From positions 54,466-118,465 of the forward strand of contig CAIYIS010000009.1 of the NCBI GenBank assembly GCA_903926385.1: a DNA stretch of 64,000 nucleotides, written 5' to 3'. The notes beneath the pieces were generated by a model, which worked only from the letters and a program-made list of their open reading frames with translations, had not been told where the DNA came from and did not search any database. A program made the translations under genes and the position numbers. Position 1 is the first letter of the stretch; each line of letters opens with the position of its first letter. The stretch comes from an uncultured Bacteroidota bacterium (GTDB taxonomy: Bacteria > Bacteroidota > Bacteroidia > 2-12-FULL-35-15). Shown here in pieces: positions 25,969 through 33,253 of the stretch.

Positions 25969-27498
25969 TTAGTGGTTTTTTATCACTTTAAACTGTACTC
26001 CGTTTTCCTTACAAATTTCTTTCGCCACACTTCTCCCTGTTTTTACAGCTATAGGTAATCCACCTCCCGGCTGATTCCAATGGCTGGAGTAGAAAAAGTT
26101 TTTCAATCCTGGTAATCTAAAACCAACAGGCGATTTAGCAACCAGATTTTTACCTGGCATCCACCCTTGTGTACTGCCTTTCCAGTTGCCTGTGTAGCGC
26201 TGAAAAGTGGCTGGTGTAGCCACATCTATCACTTCTGTTTTATCTCGTATTCCACCTAATTTAGCATCCAGCAAATCAATTATTTTATTTGTCAGTTCTA
26301 CTTTTGCGGCTCTATAAAGTGGTCTGTTATTTTTTCGTGCATCAATCCAGAAATCGGTTTTGGATGTATTAAAACTTACCGTTACTGCAGTTTTTCCAGC
26401 CGGAGCTAGGGTAGAATCATAATTGTAAATATGTACCTCAAATCGTTCGTAGGTTGAACCATCAGGAGAAACAAGTGGTACATCAAGCGGTATTCTCGAA
26501 AAATGCGGTTGATTGCTTAGGTCTTTTCCTATTCCAAACGAAAACTGCATAACAGAATTATACACCTCCAGTTTTTTCATGTCCCGCAAATCAATGATGT
26601 CTTGATTCACATATTTTCCTTCCAGTGCATCAAACACTGTGTAGTGCCAGTCGGCAGCCGAAAGGGTGATGTCTGAATAATGCTCCACATTATTTCTAAC
26701 CACAATTCCTTTAGCTATTCCGTTTTCAGTAATTATTTTTTTAACCGGTGTGTTGTAGTTTATTTTACCTCCCAGCCTGATGTAATTCTGCTCTATTTTT
26801 TTTGCAAACTTCATCGAACCTCCAATAGGGTATCCGGCACTTTTTTTGTCAAATACCGATAGGGGTAAGGTCAGCACCATCATATTCACTTCTTCCCCGT
26901 CATACAGCAACTCAAAACTCTCTCTCAAAAAAGCGTTCTTAAATTTTTTGGCATAAGTATAATTGGTGTAGTATTTAATTTTCATAAACAGAATTAAAAA
27001 CTCCAGATACCGCATCATCTTTATCCCTCTTATCATCGAAGGAAAAAATGGCAAATCGTCCAAAATAGGTGGGAGGTCAAACTTCTGCATCACCCGCATG
27101 GGTTTTATAAACTCACGTATGGCTTTGGTATCTTCAGGAGCAAGGTCTATAAGGTATTCTTCCAGGCGGGTAAGATTGGTGTAGAGATAAAACACCTTTT
27201 CTCCGTATTTATTCACATTGTTTTTCAGTCCCACTTCCACTCTCACCTCGTGGTTATGAAACTCAATTTTTTTCATGTCCAATATTTCGTTCCATATTTT
27301 ATAAAACGAAGAACCCACATCGCTACCCAGTATCCAGTGAGCGCAACTATCGAAGGTATATTCTCCCTTTTTCCAGCTAGTGCATAGCCCTCCGGGAATG
27401 GAATGTTTCTCGAAAATTTCGGTTTCAAATCCGTTCATCTGCAAATAAATTCCTGCCGATAAACCCGAAACACCACCTCCGATAATATTTATTTTCAT
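25969..27498 (-). CDS. NAD(P)/FAD-dependent oxidoreductase of the phytoene desaturase/carotenoid isomerase type
   Basis: 509 residues. N-terminal dinucleotide motif GGGVSGLSAGIYL (7-19) with the following EKHSIPGGLCTSW; the C-terminal FAD motif is in NQPGGGLPIAVKTGRSVA. This is the CrtI/CrtISO/all-trans-retinol saturase superfamily: FAD enzymes that desaturate, isomerise or saturate polyenes. Here no other carotenoid gene (crtB, crtY, crtZ) lies nearby, so the polyene substrate is unknown. Upstream is a second flavoenzyme gene in the same direction, separated by a strong terminator. It ends 2 bp from the convergent barrel-like gene. Confidence 0.85.
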   Translation of the reverse strand: MKINIIGGGVSGLSAGIYLQMNGFETEIFEKHSIPGGLCTSWKKGEYTFDSCAHWILGSDVGSSFYKIWNEILDMKKIEFHNHEVRVEVGLKNNVNKYGEKVFYLYTNLTRLEEYLIDLAPEDTKAIREFIKPMRVMQKFDLPPILDDLPFFPSMIRGIKMMRYLEFLILFMKIKYYTNYTYAKKFKNAFLRESFELLYDGEEVNMMVLTLPLSVFDKKSAGYPIGGSMKFAKKIEQNYIRLGGKINYNTPVKKIITENGIAKGIVVRNNVEHYSDITLSAADWHYTVFDALEGKYVNQDIIDLRDMKKLEVYNSVMQFSFGIGKDLSNQPHFSRIPLDVPLVSPDGSTYERFEVHIYNYDSTLAPAGKTAVTVSFNTSKTDFWIDARKNNRPLYRAAKVELTNKIIDLLDAKLGGIRDKTEVIDVATPATFQRYTGNWKGSTQGWMPGKNLVAKSPVGFRLPGLKNFFYSSHWNQPGGGLPIAVKTGRSVAKEICKENGVQFKVIKNH

Positions 27499-27541
27499 GC
27501 ATTGATTAATTAATAATGATGGTTAGGGTTAGTAACCATAA

Positions 27542-27585
27542 AAAAAATCGCCACCCATTCACAGATAAATTTGTGGCGATTTTTT
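27542..27585 (-). terminator. Bidirectional hairpin, terminator of the halogenase-like gene
   Basis: A perfect 13-bp stem AAAAAATCGCCAC/GTGGCGATTTTTT (27542-27554 with 27573-27585) with an 18-nt loop. Read on the minus strand it follows the gene at 27661-28902 and ends in a T-tract. Confidence 0.85.
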
Positions 27586-27660
27586 GATTTATTTTCATTG
27601 TCCAAACAGGCAATGTATGTTGGTTCAGATTAACTTCAATCCGTTTGTTTCGGTCATTTG

Positions 27661-28902
27661 TTATGCATTCACTTCCTGACTTCTCAGCATGCTGGCCAGA
27701 GAACTTACTGCACGTGCATGTTTTTTTACAAATGGATTTTCCAAATCCCAAACGTAGCCTGCAAGCACCGAACAGATTTGTTTTTTTATTGATAAGTCCT
27801 GAGTTTTTGAGAAAAATATTTGATGCAGGTCTCCGTTGTACCACGAGTTTACATACGTTCTGAACACATCTATTCCGCTTGCCATGTAATCTACATAGTC
27901 TTTCTGGAAATCTATTGTTTCGCCTTTCATTTTTTTAGCAACCAGTTTGGCTGCCACAGAGCCCGATTCCATAGCAAATGTTACTCCTGATGAAAACACA
28001 GGGTCGAGGAATTCGGTGGCATTACCTACTGTTACAAATCCTTCACCAAAAAACTTGGTAGCCGAAATACTATATCCTTCTATGGTTTGAGCCGGAAGCA
28101 CCATTTCTGCATCTTTAAAACGTTCTCTCAATATTTCGCTGTCGTTAACCAAAGCTCTCATACGTTCTGTAAAATCTTCGGGATATTTTTTGAAAAAGCC
28201 CGGCTCTCCCACAAATCCTACCGAGGTTACACCATTCGAAAAAGGAATAACCCAAATCCATACTTGCTGCTCGTGTACCACCACAGTGATACGATTACCC
28301 TCTATTCCTTCCGGACGTTTTTTGTCTACAAAATGTGTAAAGTGCGTTTTGCGTGGGTCCAAACTCGACACTTTATTTATGCCAAGCATATTCGGAATAA
28401 CGCGTCCGTAGCCCGAAGCATCTACTATAAAGCGAGCTTCTATATTTGTTTTATTTCCTGCCTTATCCTCCACAGTGGTTACACTCGACTCGTCTGCATT
28501 AAAACGAATAGCAGTAACAGTAGTTTCAAAATCTACCGCAACCCCCATTTTGATTAAACCGCGTGACAATATCTGGTCAAACTCCCCACGAGGCACTTGC
28601 CATGTCCATTTCCAGCCTTGGCTAAATTGGTCTTCAAAATTAAAGTCGCATACTTTTTCTCCCATCACAAATTTAGCTCCGAATTTTTTCTGAAACTCTG
28701 CTGCTTTTACATCTTCCAGCAAACCCGCTTCGTCCAAATGATCCATCACTCTGGGCAATAAACTTTCGCCAATTACAAAGCGCGGAAACTTTAATTTTTC
28801 CACCACTTTTACTTTTATGCCCTGCTTGTTTAATATCGAAGCCGCTACACAGCCCGCAGGTCCTGCTCCTATTACCAATACATCTGTTTGTTCAGTTTTC
28901 AT
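27661..28902 (-). CDS. FAD-dependent halogenase-like/geranylgeranyl-reductase-like oxidoreductase
   Basis: 413 residues. FAD-binding GAGPAGCVAASIL (12-24), then RFVIGESLLP and KKFGAKFVMGE, a conserved pattern of phenol/tryptophan halogenase-like flavoproteins. WIWVIPFSNGVTSVGF contains the WxWxIP signature used to recognise flavin-dependent halogenases; the final FAD contact is in GNATEFLDPVFSSGV. In Bacteroidota such proteins occur in flexirubin/dialkylresorcinol clusters, but also stand-alone with unknown substrates. Halogenation is not proven, because related monooxygenases and reductases share the fold. Own promoter TATATTTG and strong terminator. Confidence 0.8.
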   Translation of the reverse strand: MKTEQTDVLVIGAGPAGCVAASILNKQGIKVKVVEKLKFPRFVIGESLLPRVMDHLDEAGLLEDVKAAEFQKKFGAKFVMGEKVCDFNFEDQFSQGWKWTWQVPRGEFDQILSRGLIKMGVAVDFETTVTAIRFNADESSVTTVEDKAGNKTNIEARFIVDASGYGRVIPNMLGINKVSSLDPRKTHFTHFVDKKRPEGIEGNRITVVVHEQQVWIWVIPFSNGVTSVGFVGEPGFFKKYPEDFTERMRALVNDSEILRERFKDAEMVLPAQTIEGYSISATKFFGEGFVTVGNATEFLDPVFSSGVTFAMESGSVAAKLVAKKMKGETIDFQKDYVDYMASGIDVFRTYVNSWYNGDLHQIFFSKTQDLSIKKQICSVLAGYVWDLENPFVKKHARAVSSLASMLRSQEVNA

Positions 28903-28922
28903 ATTCTTAAATTTTTAGGATG

Positions 28923-28930
28923 CAAATATA
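28923..28930 (-). promoter_or_regulatory. -7 promoter element (TATATTTG) of the halogenase-like gene
   Basis: Minus-strand TATATTTGCATCC lies 21 bp before the ATG at 28902. Confidence 0.6.
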
Positions 28931-29310
28931 AAGTAAAAGCAGTTTGCTTTTGCAATATTTTGAACTTCATTTTGCAATTAACTGTTTATGTTAAGGGGGA
29001 AATGTTAGCCACAGATTCACAGATTAAAAAGTTAGAAAATTGGTGAATTAATAAGAAGTTTTTTGACTTCAAAATTTGTTGAGTTTAACTATATAAATAG
29101 TATAGACATTGAGTTTGGACAAAAAAACTGTTTCGGATTACTGAATCTGTGGATGGGTGTTTTTGTATCTTTTCGGGGAGTAGGTCAAACCGGGTTTGCT
29201 GTTCGCCTTAACTGGTTTACCCTCTTCCCCGATTAATTTTGAGAACATTTTCACCCTTTTTGGTTGCTCAATTCTATCCAAATTTGCTAAAAATATGCCC
29301 AAAAATACAA

Positions 29311-29562
29311 CTGTATGAATCGTTCATACAACAGTATTTGCTATTTTTTGAACTGTATGAGTCGTTCATACAACTGTATTTGTCATTTTTTGAAGTGTAT
29401 GAATGGTTCATACAACTGCATTTGCCATTTTTTGAACTGTATTAGCACTTCGTTCAACTGTATTGAATCTTCAACCAACCGTATGCACCTTAAATACGGT
29501 TGTATGGATATCAATTACGGTTGTACTCTATCCCAATACAGTTAGAAAAGGAATATTTACAA
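29311..29562. repeat. 42-bp tandem array of short hairpins (3 clear + 3 weak units)
   Basis: Three units of exactly 42 bp (29311-29352, 29353-29394, 29395-29436) are about 90 percent alike. Each contains the palindrome GTATGAA-TCG-TTCATAC (or a close variant) followed by ACTGTATTTG and a T-tract. Three further 42-bp windows to 29562 are diverged but keep TGTAT/ATACA pieces and a separate inverted pair CAACCGTAT/ATACGGTTG (29474-29501). The period is 4 x 10.5 bp. Confidence 0.8.
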
Positions 29563-29821
29563 CCGTATTTGGGGGCTTTTTTACCCTTTTTTAATTTATA
29601 TATATGTTATTCAGCACTATAATGTTTTTAAAATCGCCAGATTGGCTTCCTGTTTTCGCCTAAAAAATGTGTCGATTCAGCATCATTATTAGATAATATT
29701 TTCCTCCCTTAGCCCTCACTTGTAAAGTTAGCTTTCTAATTATGCTTTTACAGAGCCAATCATCTCTACTTGGAGTGTTTTTACCTATAAAACACAGATC
29801 TTGTACCTAAGTTGAACCAAC

Positions 29822-29926
29822 CATATCCGAGTTGCTCCAACTCTTATCCGAGTTGCACCAACTCTAGTCCGAGTTGCACCAACTATTGTCCGGTTTGCTC
29901 CAACTTTAGTCCGAGTTGCACCAACT
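29822..29926. repeat. 21-bp tandem array of short hairpins (5 units)
   Basis: Five units of exactly 21 bp (starts 29822, 29843, 29864, 29885, 29906) with consensus near TTATCCGAGTTGCACCAACT. Most units contain GTTG-CAC-CAAC, a short palindrome with a 3-nt loop, extended to GAGTTG/CAACTC in the second. A partial unit precedes (29807-29821). A reading frame through the array gives a Ser/Cys/Asn heptad, but no plausible protein follows. Confidence 0.85.
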
Positions 29927-30407
29927 TTGGTTTGTCAGTAAAAAATATGAATTTTAATAAGTTACGAAGAGACCTGTTCTCTGCACAATTATCAAAATGT
30001 CGAAAAATGGCAAAAATCGACATAGTGAGAGGAAATTATAAATGTTGCATTATGAATCATAAATGTGATAATCGTTCTTCCCAAATTGCAGTTGGCTATC
30101 TAAAAAATTTGTCTGTGGCTAATTTTCCTTATTTTTCATTCAATAATTCCCCCCTCTCCCCGTAATTTGAAATTCTAATCTGTGAAGTTGTACAATCAGA
30201 GATATTAATTCTAGCTTATCATTAAAACCTATTATAACCGCGACATACAGCGTAAGTGTCGGCAATAGTAATGCTGCAATAATATTTGCTTAATATGGCA
30301 AGTGTAATTTTATCTCCGAAAATAATGGATGAGGTTTGTATTGTTGATTTATCCTAACATTAGCAAACCTATACAGATTTTAAATGGCCAATTAATTAGA
30401 AGAGCTA

Positions 30408-31334
30408 ATGAAAAAGAAAATTGTTTACTTGTCGGTATTGATGATGTGTGTTGTTGTGTTCAGCAGTTATTACACAGGTGTGGGTATTTCGTATGGTTTG
30501 GATTGTACCGGAGCCGAAACAGCACTGAATAATCCAATGGGATGTTCTATATCGGGCACATGTCATTCGCATACTGTAAATCAAACATGGATAAGTGTAG
30601 CGTTGGAGCTGGATTCGGCAGGTATTGCTACCTCGCATTATACCCCGGGAATGACCTATTCTGTAAAACTATCGGGAGTTAATACCACCAACGATTCGTT
30701 ACCTATTTTCGGTTTTCAATTATCTTCTATTTTTGGAGACACCGCAGCACCCGTTCCTGCTAATGCCGGCACCTGGGTAACACCCTATCCTTTCGGAACG
30801 CATTATTGCCCGCCTCAGCCGGGAAATTTTAATCTGGGATTGATGGAGCAAAACCCGGCTTTGCCATTTGCTACCGGAAATGGCAAATTGGGCACCACTT
30901 ATCAGATAGCCATAAACTGGACTGCGCCTTCTGTTGGTTCGGGCGATGTGTCGTTTTGGGGGGTACTCAATGCTGTAAATAACGATGTGAGTTATGGTGG
31001 AGATAATTATAATAATTGTCATCTGGTAATACCCGAGTGGACTCAGCCTGTGGGTGTAAAAACTATAACAAGTGACGAAACGATTGGTTTAACTGTGTTT
31101 CCTAATCCGGCACGCGATAAAATAACAATTACCTACAAGCAGAAAAAAAGTGGCCTGGCTTCGGTTAATATTTATGATGTAAAAGGCAATCTTCAAAAAT
31201 CTGTAAAAAATGAAAATCAGCAAGCAGGTGAGTATAACGAACAGATTTCGGTTTCCGATTTTGCCAAAGGCACATACATTATTATTACCAATTTGGATGG
31301 GGTTTATCATTCAGATAAATTTTTAATAAATTAA
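30408..31334 (+). CDS. T9SS-sorted protein with choice-of-anchor V/Reeler-like domain
   Basis: 308 residues. The N-terminus MKKKIVYLSVLMMCVVVFSSYYTG is a signal peptide. The central part (about 30-215) has the pattern of Bacteroidota choice-of-anchor V domains: GCSISGTCHSH, TPGMTYSVKLSG, FGFQLSSIFGDTAAP, LGTTYQIAINWTAP, GDVSFWGVLNAVNND. The last 85 residues are a type A T9SS domain (LTVFPNPARDKITITY, SVNIYDVKGNLQKS, FAKGTYIIITNLDG). Predicted secreted, surface-attached protein of unknown ligand. The usual CASCH motif of the family is reduced to GTCHSH, so haem binding is not expected. It follows directly the repeat-rich stretch; no clear TAnnTTTG promoter found. Confidence 0.82.
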   Translation: MKKKIVYLSVLMMCVVVFSSYYTGVGISYGLDCTGAETALNNPMGCSISGTCHSHTVNQTWISVALELDSAGIATSHYTPGMTYSVKLSGVNTTNDSLPIFGFQLSSIFGDTAAPVPANAGTWVTPYPFGTHYCPPQPGNFNLGLMEQNPALPFATGNGKLGTTYQIAINWTAPSVGSGDVSFWGVLNAVNNDVSYGGDNYNNCHLVIPEWTQPVGVKTITSDETIGLTVFPNPARDKITITYKQKKSGLASVNIYDVKGNLQKSVKNENQQAGEYNEQISVSDFAKGTYIIITNLDGVYHSDKFLIN

Positions 31335-31497
31335 GCAGGTATTTATTCTTCACCTTGTTTCTTTTCTGTCTCATTTTAGTATTCGAGACACACTGATTAA
31401 GCTGTTGTACATTTATTGCGCAAAGCCTGATTTTGAAAGATAAACTCCGTTTACAACTCCAATTTTGCTTTCTTGTTCATCAAAAAAAAATATACCT

Positions 31498-31664
31498 ATC
31501 CCTAAGATTAAATTTGTCTGAACGCCTCACCCCTTAATCCCCTCTCCGAAGGAGAGGGGGCGAAGCTTAATGAAACCTGATTTTTGCAAGTACTTATTCT
31601 CCCCTCTCCTTCGGAGAGGGGCCGGGGGTGAGGCGTTTCGCAATTAATAAATAATCTTAGGGAT
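31498..31664. repeat. Nested palindromic intergenic element (167 bp, MITE-like)
   Basis: The outer arms ATCCCTAAGATTA (31498-31510) and TAATCTTAGGGAT (31652-31664) are perfect. Inside, AACGCCTCACCCC (31521-31533) pairs with 31625-31637, and each arm contains a self-complementary CCCTCTCC-GAAGGAGAGGG (31540-31560 and 31600-31621). The CTCTCCGAAGGAGAG type is a known dispersed intergenic repeat. No reading frame. The rest of the gap 31335-31795 shows nothing else apart from the promoter listed next. Confidence 0.8.
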
Positions 31665-31735
31665 TAGTGCCAAAAACAATTCCGGTTTTAAAAATATTTT
31701 TGCGAATTGTACTTCATAACAGATAAAATATTATT

Positions 31736-31768
31736 TTTGACCGTTCATAAATATTTTTATTACATTTG
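31736..31768 (+). promoter_or_regulatory. Full -33/-7 promoter (TTTG - 21 bp - TACATTTG)
   Basis: TTTG at 31736-31739 and TACATTTG at 31761-31768 have the canonical Bacteroidota spacing. Start near 31775, about 20 nt before ATG 31796. Confidence 0.65.
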
Positions 31769-31795
31769 AAAACTAATTATTAAAAAAACATTGAA

Positions 31796-32692
31796 ATGAA
31801 ATTGAAATTTATCTCGTTTAAAAATCAGATTATGCTGTTGTCGGTTTCTGCGCTGTTGGTTGCAGGCTGTAACAATAACGCTAAAAAGGAAGCCGAAGAT
31901 ACACCTCCGGTGGACAGTACACAAAGTACAATTTTAAATGTAAATGGCGAAATATTTAGTATTCCTTCTCCTATTCAAACCGCATTTTTATTAAAAAATA
32001 GTGGAGCAACTTATAATAAGTCGGTATTAAATCCCCCGAATAAATCAGCAAGCTATTCTACCACTTTTTCTAAAGGTGTAAATCTTGGAATTTACGGTGC
32101 CGATTTGGGTTATGTTACTATTTACGACCAAACACAGGATGCCTTAGGTTACCTGAATGCAGCTAAAAAACTGGCTGACGAACTGGGTGTGGCAGGAGCA
32201 TTTGATGCAAACACTATTAACCGTTTTCAGAAAAATTTGGGCAAACAAGATTCTATGCTTGTATTGGTAGGAGTGGCCTATCGCTCGTCCGACAGTTATT
32301 TAAAAAACAACGACCGCAACGATGTTAGTGGATTGGTATTAGCAGGTGGTTGGATAGAAAGTTTATACTTTGCTTGCAACACCTATAAAACCAAACCAAG
32401 TGAAGATGTAAAAAGAAGAATTGCAGAACAAAAATCGTCATTACAAAGTTTGATTAAATTATTAACTCAGTTTTACAGTCAGCCAGAGTACACTGAGTTT
32501 GTTGATAATCTTAACGACTTACAGAAAGTATATGATGGAGTAGAATTTAAATATTCTTACCAAAAACCATCTATCGACCCGGTAAACAAAATGACCGTGA
32601 TTAACAGTACTACCGAAGTGAAAATAACTCCTGAGCAAATTCAATCGATTACCGATAAAATTAAAGCAATCAGAAGTCAGATAGTTGGATAA
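31796..32692 (+). CDS. Lipoprotein of unknown function
   Basis: 298 residues with lipobox LLVAGC (Cys25) after a hydrophobic stretch, so a lipid-anchored envelope protein. The mature part is mostly helical: GVNLGIYGADLGYVTIYDQTQDALGYLNAAKKLADELG, FDANTINRFQKNLGKQDSM, GGWIESLYFACNTYK, EYTEFVDNLNDLQKVYDG. I recall no named family. It begins a three-gene set with a small secreted protein and a TerB-like/ABC transporter fusion, all on the same strand, which suggests a periplasmic partner of the transporter; this is inference. Confidence 0.75.
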   Translation: MKLKFISFKNQIMLLSVSALLVAGCNNNAKKEAEDTPPVDSTQSTILNVNGEIFSIPSPIQTAFLLKNSGATYNKSVLNPPNKSASYSTTFSKGVNLGIYGADLGYVTIYDQTQDALGYLNAAKKLADELGVAGAFDANTINRFQKNLGKQDSMLVLVGVAYRSSDSYLKNNDRNDVSGLVLAGGWIESLYFACNTYKTKPSEDVKRRIAEQKSSLQSLIKLLTQFYSQPEYTEFVDNLNDLQKVYDGVEFKYSYQKPSIDPVNKMTVINSTTEVKITPEQIQSITDKIKAIRSQIVG

Positions 32693-32733
32693 TACATACA
32701 CATAAAAACTATTCGTAAATACATAATAAAAAG

Positions 32734-33171
32734 ATGAAAAAAGGAATTTTAAAATTAGTTTTAGCGGCAGGCGTTTTTGCAATGGTAAACACAGCTACTG
32801 CTCAGGTAAACGATACAGTTGCCAATGCTTGTGCAAAACATTTGGAACGTCAGTTTATTTCTGACGGACAGCAATACCGTGCTTTGTTAATGAATACCGA
32901 AGAAACTGCTGAGTTTCGTACCACTTTATACGGAGGTTCTGTTTATCGTATTGCTGCCTGCAGCGGTTTGAGCGATGGTAATTTAATTTTTACTGTTTAC
33001 GACTCCGAGCGTCACTTGTTATATACCAACAAAGATTTTAAAAATGCACCATTCTGGGATTTTAAAATTAATAATACGTTGGATTGTATCATCGAAGCCA
33101 AATTGGGCGGAGAAAATGGCCAAACATCGGGTCGTGCCGTAATTTTGATTGGATTCAAACAACAAAAATAA
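32734..33171 (+). CDS. Small secreted protein of unknown function
   Basis: 145 residues; signal peptide MKKGILKLVLAAGVFAMVNTATAQ. The mature 120 residues look like a beta sandwich (TTLYGGSVYRIAACSGLSDG, LIFTVYDSERHLLYTNKD, FWDFKINNTLDCIIEAKLGG, GRAVILIGFKQQ) with two or three cysteines. No family recognised. 41 bp behind the lipoprotein gene; a terminator separates it from the ABC transporter gene. Confidence 0.75.
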   Translation: MKKGILKLVLAAGVFAMVNTATAQVNDTVANACAKHLERQFISDGQQYRALLMNTEETAEFRTTLYGGSVYRIAACSGLSDGNLIFTVYDSERHLLYTNKDFKNAPFWDFKINNTLDCIIEAKLGGENGQTSGRAVILIGFKQQK

Positions 33172-33190
33172 TTTACTCTTTAATCAGTAG

Positions 33191-33230
33191 AAAAGGCATT
33201 AATTACTGCGGTATTAATGTCTTTTTTTTT
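33191..33230 (+). terminator. Intrinsic terminator (possibly partial) before the ABC transporter gene
   Basis: GGCATTAAT (33195-33203) pairs with ATTAATGTC (33213-33221), one G-U, then nine Ts. It may cause partial read-through into the gene at 33254, for which no clear promoter was found. Confidence 0.65.
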
Positions 33231-33253
33231 AAGAATCAAGTATCGAATAACCC

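Larger units (their letters stand above)
29009..30121. repeat. Repeat-rich gene-free stretch bounded by an imperfect inverted repeat
   Basis: Near 29007 the sequence reads TTAGCCACAGA after GGGGGAAATG; near 30120 it reads TCTGTGGCTAA, followed by an A/T spacer and TTCCCCCC. The two ends are thus inverted copies with an insertion. Inside are a local inverted repeat CCACAGATTC/GAATCTGTGG (29010-29150), a hairpin-forming segment (29173-29232: outer TCGGGGA/TCCCCGA, inner AAACC/GGTTT), and two tandem arrays listed separately. The CACAGATT type of sequence recurs in many genomes as a dispersed repeat. No convincing gene. Confidence 0.5.

Noticed and set aside
29239..29926. Possible CRISPR arrays at the tandem repeats
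   Set aside because: Units are directly adjacent, 21 or 42 bp long, without unique spacers, and no cas genes are present.
29812..30165. 117-codon frame starting at TTG with Ser/Cys/Asn heptads
   Set aside because: The first part is only the translated hairpin array; the rest lacks protein-like features and a promoter.
30480..30580. Possible haem-binding CxxCH in the T9SS protein
   Set aside because: The sequence reads GTCHSH and the only nearby cysteines are not in a CxxCH arrangement.
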